Of a DNA stretch of 51,740 nt, positions 45,009 to 51,740 are shown piece by piece (the stretch's first letter is position 1; each line of letters opens with the position of its first letter). Origin of the DNA: Candidatus Poribacteria bacterium (GTDB lineage: Bacteria > Poribacteria > WGA-4E > UBA9662). A program made the translations under genes and the position numbers. The DNA is taken from assembly GCA_012963885.1 (NCBI GenBank), contig DTUY01000296.1:3405-55144 (forward strand). Direction: 5' to 3'. Below the pieces are notes generated by a model, which worked only from the letters and a program-made list of their open reading frames with translations, was not told the DNA's origin and made no database searches.

Positions 45009-45246
45009 TGTGAAAACCCGATGGGAAGGCAGACTTATATAGTTAAATAGCTGTTTGTGATAAAATCTTACATCTGCTGGTCATTAAGTAAGTATTTGAT
45101 GTTAATCATATAGAATTTTCCTGAAATAGAAATTGTGGTTTAAAAGGGAACCCTCAACTGATTTTGATGCTCATTGCTAATAGATGTTGATTAGGAGTTA
45201 CACTGAATTTATATTCGTTATCTAAACCTATAATTGCTGCAATTGC

Positions 45247-45276
45247 TTGACACATTGTTAAGATTTAAGTGATAAT
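45247..45276 (+). promoter_or_regulatory. Promoter of the phosphatidylcholine synthase gene
   Basis: TTGACA at 45247-45252 and GATAAT at 45271-45276 are spaced by 18 bp, about 70 nt before the ATG at 45348. The rest of the 45009-45347 gap shows nothing else I can support. Confidence 0.7.
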
Positions 45277-45347
45277 CGCTCAATATTAGACATTTTTTAC
45301 TGGATTCCAATTGTATTGATAGTATGGTGTGCCCTAGGGATTAGCAG

Positions 45348-46073
45348 ATGAGAGAAGTTGGTTTTCCTTCAGAAAATCTGCATGGAAGCAAGATCATTGC
45401 TTGGAGTGTTCATTTATTTACCGCCAGCGGCGTTATATGGTCATTATTAGCAATAATCGCAATTATCGGTCACCAATGGCAATTAGCTTTTGCTTGGATG
45501 ATGTTGGCAGCATGTGTTGATTTTTTAGATGGATCACTAGCGCGCTATTTTAGAATTGGTAGTGTCTTGCCAAAATTCAATGGAGCGCTGTTAGATAATA
45601 TTGTCGATTACTTGTCCTATGTTTTTGTCCCTGCCCTATTTTTGTGGGAAAGTGACCCAATATTACTGCCGACGGAATGGAAATTGCCGAGTGCAATCAT
45701 GATTTCGCTCGCTTCGGCTTACCAATTCTGCCAGTCTGATGCTAAAACTATAGATTATTCTTTTAAAGGGTTTCCCTCTTACTGGAATTTTGCTGTTTTT
45801 TATCTGTTTTTTCTTAAATGGAATCCGTGGATAAATTTTGCCATCCTCTTTTTTTTATGCTTCTTTGTCTTTGTACCAATCAAGTATGCTTACCCTTCAC
45901 TGATGAAACACTATAAATTACCGACTATTATACTGACCCTCACATGGTTCGTGATACTTATTGTAATCCTAATCCAATATCCTGATCAACAATATTGGTT
46001 AGTATTGACATCGCTATTTTACGTAGTGTATTACGTGGTAATTAGTTTATATACGAAGACTAGCCGAAACTAA
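45348..46073 (+). CDS. pcs: Phosphatidylcholine synthase (CDP-alcohol phosphatidyltransferase family)
   Basis: A 241-residue membrane protein with about eight hydrophobic segments. The family metal/CDP motif is complete: Asp58-x2-Asp61-Gly62-x2-Ala65-Arg66, then Gly79-x3-Asp83-x3-Asp87. The 12-residue spacing between AR and G, together with 'LLDNIVDYLSYVFVPALFL' and 'SYWNFAVFYLF', is characteristic of Pcs, which condenses choline with CDP-diacylglycerol in the inner membrane. It has its own promoter and stands alone. Phosphatidylcholine is common in bacteria that live with eukaryotes, fitting a host-associated life, but choline uptake genes are not visible here. Confidence 0.88.
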   Translation: MREVGFPSENLHGSKIIAWSVHLFTASGVIWSLLAIIAIIGHQWQLAFAWMMLAACVDFLDGSLARYFRIGSVLPKFNGALLDNIVDYLSYVFVPALFLWESDPILLPTEWKLPSAIMISLASAYQFCQSDAKTIDYSFKGFPSYWNFAVFYLFFLKWNPWINFAILFFLCFFVFVPIKYAYPSLMKHYKLPTIILTLTWFVILIVILIQYPDQQYWLVLTSLFYVVYYVVISLYTKTSRN

Positions 46074-46267
46074 TTTAAGCCGAGAATTATGATAAGCACT
46101 TGTATACGATCTTAAATGATTGCGATATTGTATTCCAACCCGTATTTTCTTTCCTTGACATTGTTACTTTAATTAGAAGTCCTTTTTTAAAATATAGTTA
46201 TCAGAAAATCTGATTTTAGTTTGGTCGAATACGCCTTCACTTTTGGGAATGTCTGAGGGGTACTTAG

Positions 46268-46819
46268 ATGAAGTTGATACAGCATCTGATCAAAACATTT
46301 CAGAATTGGCGGTACCTACCAACTCAATTGCTGATCTCCAAGCTAAAGAAATCCAGATCTTCAGAAATCCGATCGTATGCAGCGGAAGCACTTGGGACAG
46401 TTGGAGATGAACATGCAAACCAACCACTCATTGATGCTCTCCAAGATGCGAACAACAGCGTTCGTCGTTTCGCTATTTCATCGCTCGGTCATCTTCGAAA
46501 TCCAACAGCCATTGAGTCACTAATTTCCTTTTTAAAGGATCATGAACCAGACATCCGTTGTGCAACAGCTGTGGCTTTAGGAGAAATTAGTGATTCTAAC
46601 GCAGTTGAAGCCCTAATTTCATCAGCTATGGAGGATTCGGATAGATCTGTTTGTTCTGCAGCCATCATCGCGTTAGGAAAAATTGGTGACAGACGAGCCA
46701 TCGAACCGCTCAATAATTTGATGAAGAAAGCAGACAGCGAATGGATTCTCCGATATGCGAGCGAAACTTTACATCAGATTGAGGAAAGCATCAAGGAACC
46801 GCCCCCAAACACCTCGTAG
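46268..46819 (+). CDS. HEAT-repeat (PBS-lyase-like) protein
   Basis: A 183-residue protein that is nearly all HEAT-like repeats of about 31 residues ('IRSYAAEALGTVGDEHANQP', 'VRRFAISSLGHLRNPTAIES', 'IRCATAVALGEISDSNAVEA', 'VCSAAIIALGKIGDRRAIEP'). It has no signal peptide or enzymatic domain, so it is probably a cytoplasmic binding scaffold. GAGGGG lies 7 nt before the ATG. It resembles the repeats in the broken fusion at 43773-45008 in type but is a separate gene. Confidence 0.88.
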   Translation: MKLIQHLIKTFQNWRYLPTQLLISKLKKSRSSEIRSYAAEALGTVGDEHANQPLIDALQDANNSVRRFAISSLGHLRNPTAIESLISFLKDHEPDIRCATAVALGEISDSNAVEALISSAMEDSDRSVCSAAIIALGKIGDRRAIEPLNNLMKKADSEWILRYASETLHQIEESIKEPPPNTS

Positions 46820-46846
46820 ATTTCTCCTAAATTTCACATTCAGAAA

Positions 46847-47220
46847 TCAATAAAGTAATTTGCAAATGGTAGCGGCTTTACCGCTTGGTGAAACATCTAG
46901 TTTGTTGGTTGTCATGCCAATCCCTCTTTCCATAATTGCCTTTATATCATTTTTAGTTAGAGGCATATTAAACGTGGTCACATCGTCGATCAGTCTGTTA
47001 TAAAGTTCACCATTGTCCCCAGTATTAGTGCTAATACTCTTTTTCCCAGTAAAAAACATGCTTCCAGCTACGATAGAAGCCTCTACTTTTTGCCGATGTA
47101 GACTGTTCGGCTTTGCTAGTTCTGAAGGAGTGCTAGTACAGATACATAGTGCCATCGGGCAATCTGATGCGTCAAATCGGTGTTAGCTCGCTGATTGTGG
47201 GTAATTACGCTTTTCACAAC
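46847..47220 (-). pseudogene. LamG/concanavalin-A-like domain remnant
   Basis: The leftward frame 46847-47155 encodes 'LYNRLIDDVTTFNMPLTKND' and 'VSPSGKAATI', the standard closing strands of a LamG domain ('G-x-I-D-D-V-x-I-Y-N-R-A-L-T'). Upstream, in another frame up to about 47215, 'IARWHYVSV' matches the 'W-x-H-V-A' strand, and a third frame gives 'DGTMYLY'. So at least one or two frameshifts separate pieces of a once longer carbohydrate-binding-type protein, and no start or catalytic part remains. Confidence 0.7.
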
Positions 47221-47579
47221 GAGGCTATCTACTAGGGTGACCGTAATGAGTTTAGTAGGCAGATGGCATCAAATGTTTATTATGACACCGTTCGTGCGGG
47301 GGATTATACCAAGACATGAAAAGTACTGTTGTTGAAATAATCTTGACATCAAAATCCTATGATCATTATTTATGATAGTATTATTCTTGGGATTCTTGTT
47401 TCGAGATTCAGTCCTTGTTGAGACATAGTTTAAGTCCTAGTCCCCATTGATGTCTGATTACATTAGTTTGGGTGTGGTTAGATTTGATGGAGACTGGACC
47501 TTTGAAACCAAATTGCTACCATCTGAGAGATTGAATCCAAGCTTCAGCAATAAATTTATTTTTAGTCTTTTAATGGCTT
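47221..47579. other. Gene-free stretch before the TPR gene
   Basis: No coding frame is supported. A TTGACA at 47343-47348 followed at 18 bp by TATTTA could be a weak rightward promoter for the TPR gene, but the match is poor and the TPR start has no visible Shine-Dalgarno. Confidence 0.4.
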
Positions 47580-48230
47580 ATGTCTCAAAAGAGCAGTGAA
47601 ATTGATGTTGACAGCGTAGAAGGCTACATTTCTCTTGGTATTGCTTGCCACGCTCAGGGACAGTTCGAGGAGGCTGTTGCTGCCTACAGGACGGCAATCT
47701 CCATAAACTCTGAGAATGCAAACGCATATCTTAATCTTGGCATTGCTTATATTGCTCAGGGACAACCGCTGGAAGCAATTAACGCACTACAAAAAGCCAT
47801 AGAAATCGAACCTGATAACGCAAGTTCATATCTTAATCTAGGGACTGTTTTTGTTAGTCGCGGACAGTTGGATAAAGCTATCACTACCTTCCACAGGGCC
47901 ATAGAAATTGCCCCTAATAATGCAAACGCTCATTATAACCTTGGAATTGCTTATATAGATCAAGGTTGTTTAACAGAAGCTGTTACCGCATTGCAAAAAA
48001 CCATAGAAATTGATCCCAAAAATGCAAACGCACACCTGAATCTTGGGGTAGCTTACGCCAATCATGGTATGCTAGAAGACGCTATCATCGCCTATAAGAG
48101 AGCTATATTAATAAATCCTGGGAATTCGAGTGAAAGTTATAATTTCGAAACTGCTTATCGCGCTCAAGGTAGATTAGAGGAAGCAATAGCCACATACAGG
48201 AATAGGAAGTCTACCAAAGCAACTGTTTAG
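47580..48230 (+). CDS. Tetratricopeptide-repeat protein
   Basis: A 216-residue protein made of about six consecutive 34-residue TPR units ('AYLNLGIAYIAQGQPLEAIN', 'ALQKAIEIEPDNASSYLNLG', 'HYNLGIAYIDQGCLTEAVTA'). There is no signal peptide or other domain, so it is a soluble protein-interaction scaffold. The last unit ends in a short basic tail (RNRKSTKATV), and the protein could be a truncated piece of a longer TPR protein. Start chosen as the first ATG before the repeats; no ribosome site is evident. Confidence 0.85.
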   Translation: MSQKSSEIDVDSVEGYISLGIACHAQGQFEEAVAAYRTAISINSENANAYLNLGIAYIAQGQPLEAINALQKAIEIEPDNASSYLNLGTVFVSRGQLDKAITTFHRAIEIAPNNANAHYNLGIAYIDQGCLTEAVTALQKTIEIDPKNANAHLNLGVAYANHGMLEDAIIAYKRAILINPGNSSESYNFETAYRAQGRLEEAIATYRNRKSTKATV

Positions 48231-48301
48231 TGTGCTATTTTATCTGCCCCCTGGATTGGCAGTTTTCCCACCATATATAATCGAAAGGGTAAGAATAGGA
48301 A

Positions 48302-49165
48302 ATGCTTAATCAAAGTCACCTTCAACACCAGATTACTGAAGAGCAACTCCATCATTTCAATCAACTTGGTTACCTCATCGTTAAAGAGGCCTTACCTGAG
48401 GATCTGGTCGATCGATTAGAAAAGCATATTGATCAAATCTATCAACAACATCTTGATAGTGGTTATGACCCCTATACCAAAAGTGGCATGACTACGGAGA
48501 AAAATTTCTTTTATCCTAATTTTCTTGGGCAGGATCAGCTTTTTGTTAATCTTTTAGATTGGTATAAAACTTTTCCCAAAGTGTGGGGGATTCTTGGTTG
48601 GAACATTTACTCCTATCATTCCCATTTTATTATTATACCACCGCAAAAATCAGAGGGTCATGGCCAGATTAAGCCGCTCGGTTGGCATCAGGACAGCGGA
48701 CGGGTCAATCGGGAAATGGAAGGTTCTCCTCGTTCGCGCCTCTCCTTAAAAATTGCCTACATGCTCTCTGATTGCTCAGAACCGGATCGTGGTAATTTTT
48801 GTATTATCCCCGGTAGCCATCTTCAAAATACACTCAATCGCCCAACCGATGGATCAATGCCCGAAAAGGCGATGCCTGTTTGCTGTAACCCCGGAGACGC
48901 GGTCTTCTTTGATCGACGACTCTGGCACGCACGCAGTGAAAACGGTAGTGAGATTATCCGAAAAATCCTGTTTTACGGTTATGGCTATAGATGGCTTCGT
49001 CCGAAAGATGATATGACCATCCCGGAGAGGGTCTTCCAGAATAATGATCCGATTCGTCAACAACTCTTGGGTGGAGGCGCAAATGCCAATGGACATTTTT
49101 CACCAAAGGATGAGGATGTCCCGTTAAAGGTCTGGTTGGAAGACCATGGGGTTACGCTTAATTGA
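48302..49165 (+). CDS. Phytanoyl-CoA dioxygenase (PhyH) family protein
   Basis: A 287-residue intact Fe(II)/2-oxoglutarate-dependent oxygenase. Iron ligands His129 and Asp131 are in 'LGWHQDSGR' and the distal His209 in 'RRLWHARSEN', where Arg211 would bind 2-oxoglutarate. 'GNFCIIPGSHLQN' and 'CNPGDAVFFDRRLWH' are typical of the family. Substrate unknown; such genes are expanded in Poribacteria and related phyla. It lies 71 nt after the TPR gene on the same strand. Unlike the broken copy at 43773-45008 it has no HEAT part. Confidence 0.92.
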   Translation: MLNQSHLQHQITEEQLHHFNQLGYLIVKEALPEDLVDRLEKHIDQIYQQHLDSGYDPYTKSGMTTEKNFFYPNFLGQDQLFVNLLDWYKTFPKVWGILGWNIYSYHSHFIIIPPQKSEGHGQIKPLGWHQDSGRVNREMEGSPRSRLSLKIAYMLSDCSEPDRGNFCIIPGSHLQNTLNRPTDGSMPEKAMPVCCNPGDAVFFDRRLWHARSENGSEIIRKILFYGYGYRWLRPKDDMTIPERVFQNNDPIRQQLLGGGANANGHFSPKDEDVPLKVWLEDHGVTLN

Positions 49166-49264
49166 CCCTTAATTCAGTCTTAAATTTTTCAATCCCAACA
49201 GTTTGATAGTTGTCCTATTTTTTTACCACTTGATTTCTGGTATATCAAGCATCATCAGGGGGTA

Positions 49265-49860
49265 GAGTACCTCAATATGGCTATAGCTCAGGTCACTACA
49301 CACCTGCTTTGGCTGCAGTCTCTCCTGTTCATCATAGGCTAAAAAAACAGCTGCACGACTATATCCGCACAAATATTCAGCCTCTACTGGGGCAAGGACA
49401 CAGTGGATTTGAAGGATATTCTACATCAGGAGCAGAAGGTCTAAGCTGGTTCAGCAAATCGGTAAGAAGCAGGTACAGCATATGCTTCAGCTGGTTCTTG
49501 ATGACTAACTGCAAACTCTGCTAGATTAGCACTACAGATGGTCAAGTGATGATGTCCGAATTATTTCATCCGAAGGGAAACGTCGAACCAGGGCATCCAG
49601 CATTAGATGCATCTATGGGTGAAGGATAGTACATAGCATATCAGGAGATAATGGATCATTTGCATAGTTTGGCTGATCCGAAACAAACCGGCTTCGGCCG
49701 TGGCTAACAAGTTACTGGTGCCACGAGATTTTTATTGGCTTGATGCGTACCGCGAATCTGGTTGGTCATGCGGGTAGCCATGGCTGATCCGGCAGTATCG
49801 TCAGCGGCGCTGTTAATGCGCAGGCCGGAAGAGAGTCATTGAATATTTTTATTGAGTAGA
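49265..49860 (+). pseudogene. Probable serine hydrolase (beta-lactamase class C-like) remnant, heavily decayed
   Basis: Short pieces in different forward frames, in the right order, resemble this family: 'YSSGHYT' (usual YSxTxY), 'KKQLHDYIRTNIQPLLG' followed in another frame by 'KDTVDLKDILHQEQKV' (usual 'xxIFxPLGMxDT'), and near 49760-49850 'LVGHAGSHG', then 'SGSIVSGAVNAQAGRESLN' (usual GHxGxxGS near the C-terminus). Many stops and shifts lie between, and the SxxK part is not found. Identification is tentative. Confidence 0.35.
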
Positions 49861-50514
49861 GCTTAAGTTTTGCTGAGTTGGCTGTAAGCGAAAGCTGCGG
49901 TTGGATTACTTTGAAGTCTGAAAGAGTTCATTTTGATTTCCCCTATATTATTGAAGCTGCTGTTGTGTGTAATGTTGTGTTGTTACCGGCTTGCTTGAGT
50001 TCCTACGCTCAATCAAACTGGGTATATACCGGCAGGAGAGAAAAATACTTTGGGCTTTTTTGAAAATAAAGTTAATAAAAAGTGTATTATTTGTAGTTGG
50101 TGGGCGGGATAAGAGGCAAGTTCAGTTGTATGAAAGTGACATATTGACTGGCAGAGAAGCAAGTATAATAGTTGATTTTATTGCTCAGTCGAGTTGTATT
50201 TAAGTTAAAAACTTAAATACAAGGTGAATTTCATGGTTATTAAAAGGGAAACAGAAGAACAGAAAATAGAAATTAGGGTCTAGGAGTAGGACGTACAGAA
50301 ATAAATTTGACTGAGGAACAAAAAGAAAAACTCAAGCGCAAAATGAAGGTGAGGGGAGAAAAGTTCGGAGGGAACGTGTGATCAAAGCCTACCCCCAAGT
50401 ATTTTGTGTTTGGGGCTTCGCGAGATCCGTTACTCTTTTTTATTAAAGTGGCAAGGATCTATATAAATAATATTTCTCCAACAAAATTCTAGCGGTCCTC
50501 GGAGCAGATTTTAT
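49861..50514. other. Gene-poor stretch with short fragments and a palindrome
   Basis: Only short open frames are seen. One ending 'QLYESDILTGREASIIVDFI' (to 50203) and a small frame at 50232-50282 ('MVIKRETEEQKIEIRV') followed in another frame by 'INLTEEQKEKLKRKMKVRGE' may be debris of small genes. None has a ribosome site or recognisable domain. The 29-bp palindrome at 50194-50222 lies here. Confidence 0.4.
50194..50222. repeat. 29-bp perfect palindrome, left copy
   Basis: TTGTATTTAAGTT-AAA-AACTTAAATACAA is a perfect 13-bp inverted repeat with a 3-nt centre. Its first 22 bases recur identically at 51585, on the other side of the kinase-like gene. Confidence 0.85.
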
Positions 50515-51563
50515 ATGAGCACCCAAGATACGGCCTTGGATCAATTACTGAAAATCTCTGCCTTTGTGATCAAGCATGTCAACTGGCCAGCTGAGGTGGA
50601 TCCGTCTGCTTGCCAGACCAGTGAACTTAAAGAAGGGATGTCAGCGTTGGGTGTTTTCACCGTTGAATGCCCAAATGCAAACTTCATTCCTGCTAAAGTT
50701 GTGCTCAAACGGTATGCCGATAAGCCATTGAAAAATAAACGCATAGTGGCAGCGAGTAAGGCTTTCTCTCAGGTTGGGGCAGCGCCAGCCTTGATTGCCT
50801 CCGCTGATAACTGGGTGATTGAAGCTTTGCTGGCCAGAAGCAAGAATCCAACACAGAAATCAGGATGAGGCGGATGGCAGACTTAGCGGCACGTCTACAC
50901 ACAGCACCCACTGACTGGTGTGACTCATGGCAAGAAGAGATGTATCAGAAGCATCCTTGTCTGCATAATGTGCCAGTGGGGTCACTTATCTGGCCTTGCC
51001 TAGCACATTATGATGGCGGCCTTGATAAGTACACGGTGGAGCAGATGCAGCAACTAGGCAAGACTATACCTGAGGCCTTATCCCAGATTGGGGATGAAGT
51101 GGTGAGCATACACGGAGATTTACATCGAGGTAACACCGTGCTGACTGCGGATGGAGTGTTGTTGTCGATAGACTTTGAGTTTTCTAGCGTCAGTCAGGTA
51201 CGACAAGATTTGCTGTATAACTCTTGGGAAAGTGGGTCCAATCGGCGTGCTTTGTGCACTAGTTACCTAAAGGCTAGAGGTTTACCTGGCAATCAACAGG
51301 AGGCAGACCTGCTAGCAGTAGATATGATAGTAGCAGCAGTGGTACATTTCCGCTTATTGAGGGAATTGCTGTCAGTGGGTAGTCCATTACCAAGTAGTGG
51401 AATAGGGATTAAACAAGCTCTATCGGAGTTGAGCCAGTTGAATAGAGCAGTAGAAGTTTTGAAAGGTTCCCCAGAAAGATGTGCCCATGTGGTAGACGAA
51501 ACTGATGTCTGGAAGTGCATAAAAGATACAGACCTGTTGTTAGATCTGTGCACTAAGTATTGA
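50515..51563 (+). pseudogene. APH/choline-kinase-type phosphotransferase gene with a frameshift
   Basis: Two frames (50515-50868 and 50865-51563) overlap by ATGA and together make one kinase of about 349 residues. The first has the N-lobe ('AKVVLKRYADKPLKNKR', with the ATP-lysine candidate, and 'NWVIEALL'); the second has 'ARLHTAP', the catalytic loop 'IHGDLHRGN' (HxDxxxxN) and 'LSIDFEF' (the metal-binding Asp). Reading 'GAAGCTTTGCTGGCC' with one added base joins them without a break (…VIEA-x-AGQKQESNTEIRMRRMA), so a 1-nt deletion is likely. A translationally coupled split protein is the alternative. Base composition is richer in G+C than the surroundings, suggesting transfer. Substrate unknown. 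Confidence 0.75.
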
Positions 51564-51584
51564 TAAAGTTTTAAGGTGACTAGG

Positions 51585-51613
51585 TTGTATTTAAGTTAAA
51601 AACTTATGTACAA
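51585..51613. repeat. 29-bp palindrome, right (imperfect) copy
   Basis: TTGTATTTAAGTTAAAAACTTA matches the left copy over 22 bp; the last part reads TGTACAA instead of AATACAA, so the right arm carries two mismatches. It lies 21 nt after the kinase-like gene's stop, in the same orientation as the left copy. Confidence 0.8.
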
Positions 51614-51704
51614 TCTTACTTTTTCTTTATTGGTAATATACCTCTACCCTTTTTTGATTTTAGGTGTCCATATTAATGACATTCAGTGTACTTGAAGAAT
51701 TGAA

Positions 51705-51740
51705 ATGAAGAAGTTTATTTGGTTATTGGCAATAGTTGCT
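51705..51740 (+). CDS. 5' end of a gene with a probable signal peptide (cut by the window edge)
   Basis: ATG at 51705 opens a frame of 12 codons, MKKFIWLLAIVA, a charged start plus a hydrophobic core typical of a signal peptide or membrane anchor. A weak purine-rich site lies upstream. Nothing further can be said because the window ends. Confidence 0.5.
   Translation, partial: MKKFIWLLAIVA

Overview
The window looks like a chromosomal piece of an AT-rich (roughly 40% GC by eye) Gram-negative bacterium, most likely Candidatus Poribacteria or a close relative. This is inference from gene content, since no rRNA or phylogenetic marker was searched. Pointers are a giant PKD/Ig-like surface protein ending in a 'YPNPFNPETWIPY' sorting tail, a PorV-like outer-membrane barrel, a SUMF1-fold lipoprotein, a ceramidase-like hydrolase, Gfo/Idh/MocA oxidoreductase, two phytanoyl-CoA-dioxygenase-type genes, LamG debris, and HEAT and TPR proteins.

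Left part (1-12 kb): the tail of a nucleotide-cyclase protein, then a PAS histidine kinase closed by a strong hairpin. A consensus promoter (TTGACA-17-TATAAT) drives an apparent operon of LMW protein-tyrosine phosphatase, SUMF1-fold lipoprotein and ceramidase-like hydrolase. Convergent to it is sufS-sufE (4-nt overlap). Then come an FAH-family hydrolase and a leftward pair: a GH36-type alpha-galactosidase-like enzyme followed 1 nt later by a PorV-barrel/FlgD-like/OmpA/SPOR fusion.

Middle (12-26 kb): a broken GNAT gene; a leftward lipoprotein / unknown / ABC-2 permease module behind a TTGACA-17-TAGTAT promoter; lysA; thrS without a TGS domain; a tRNA operon (Gly-Cys-Val) with a clear promoter and terminator; a stand-alone receiver protein with its own promoter; and a leftward series of prenyltransferase-fold protein, ccmB, ccmC, ccmD-like, trpB, trpA (haem export / cytochrome c maturation and tryptophan synthase). 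A Gfo/Idh/MocA oxidoreductase follows.

Giant gene (26.1-41.1 kb): one uninterrupted 4988-codon leftward frame. It has a signal peptide, about 15 PKD units, cadherin-like tandem units, Ig-like units, a 9-residue tandem repeat insertion, an FN3-like unit, dockerin, a cohesin-like domain and a Por-type tail. It has an extended -10 promoter, a leader of about 300 nt, an AGGAGG ribosome site and a strong terminator.

Right part (41.7-51.7 kb): an HMGL-like aldolase, an aldo/keto reductase, phosphatidylcholine synthase, and small HEAT, TPR and PhyH genes, mixed with decayed genes (PhyH-HEAT fusion, LamG, a probable serine hydrolase, a frameshifted APH-type kinase). The kinase gene lies between two copies of a 29-bp palindrome. 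The window ends at the first 12 codons of a gene with a hydrophobic N-terminus.
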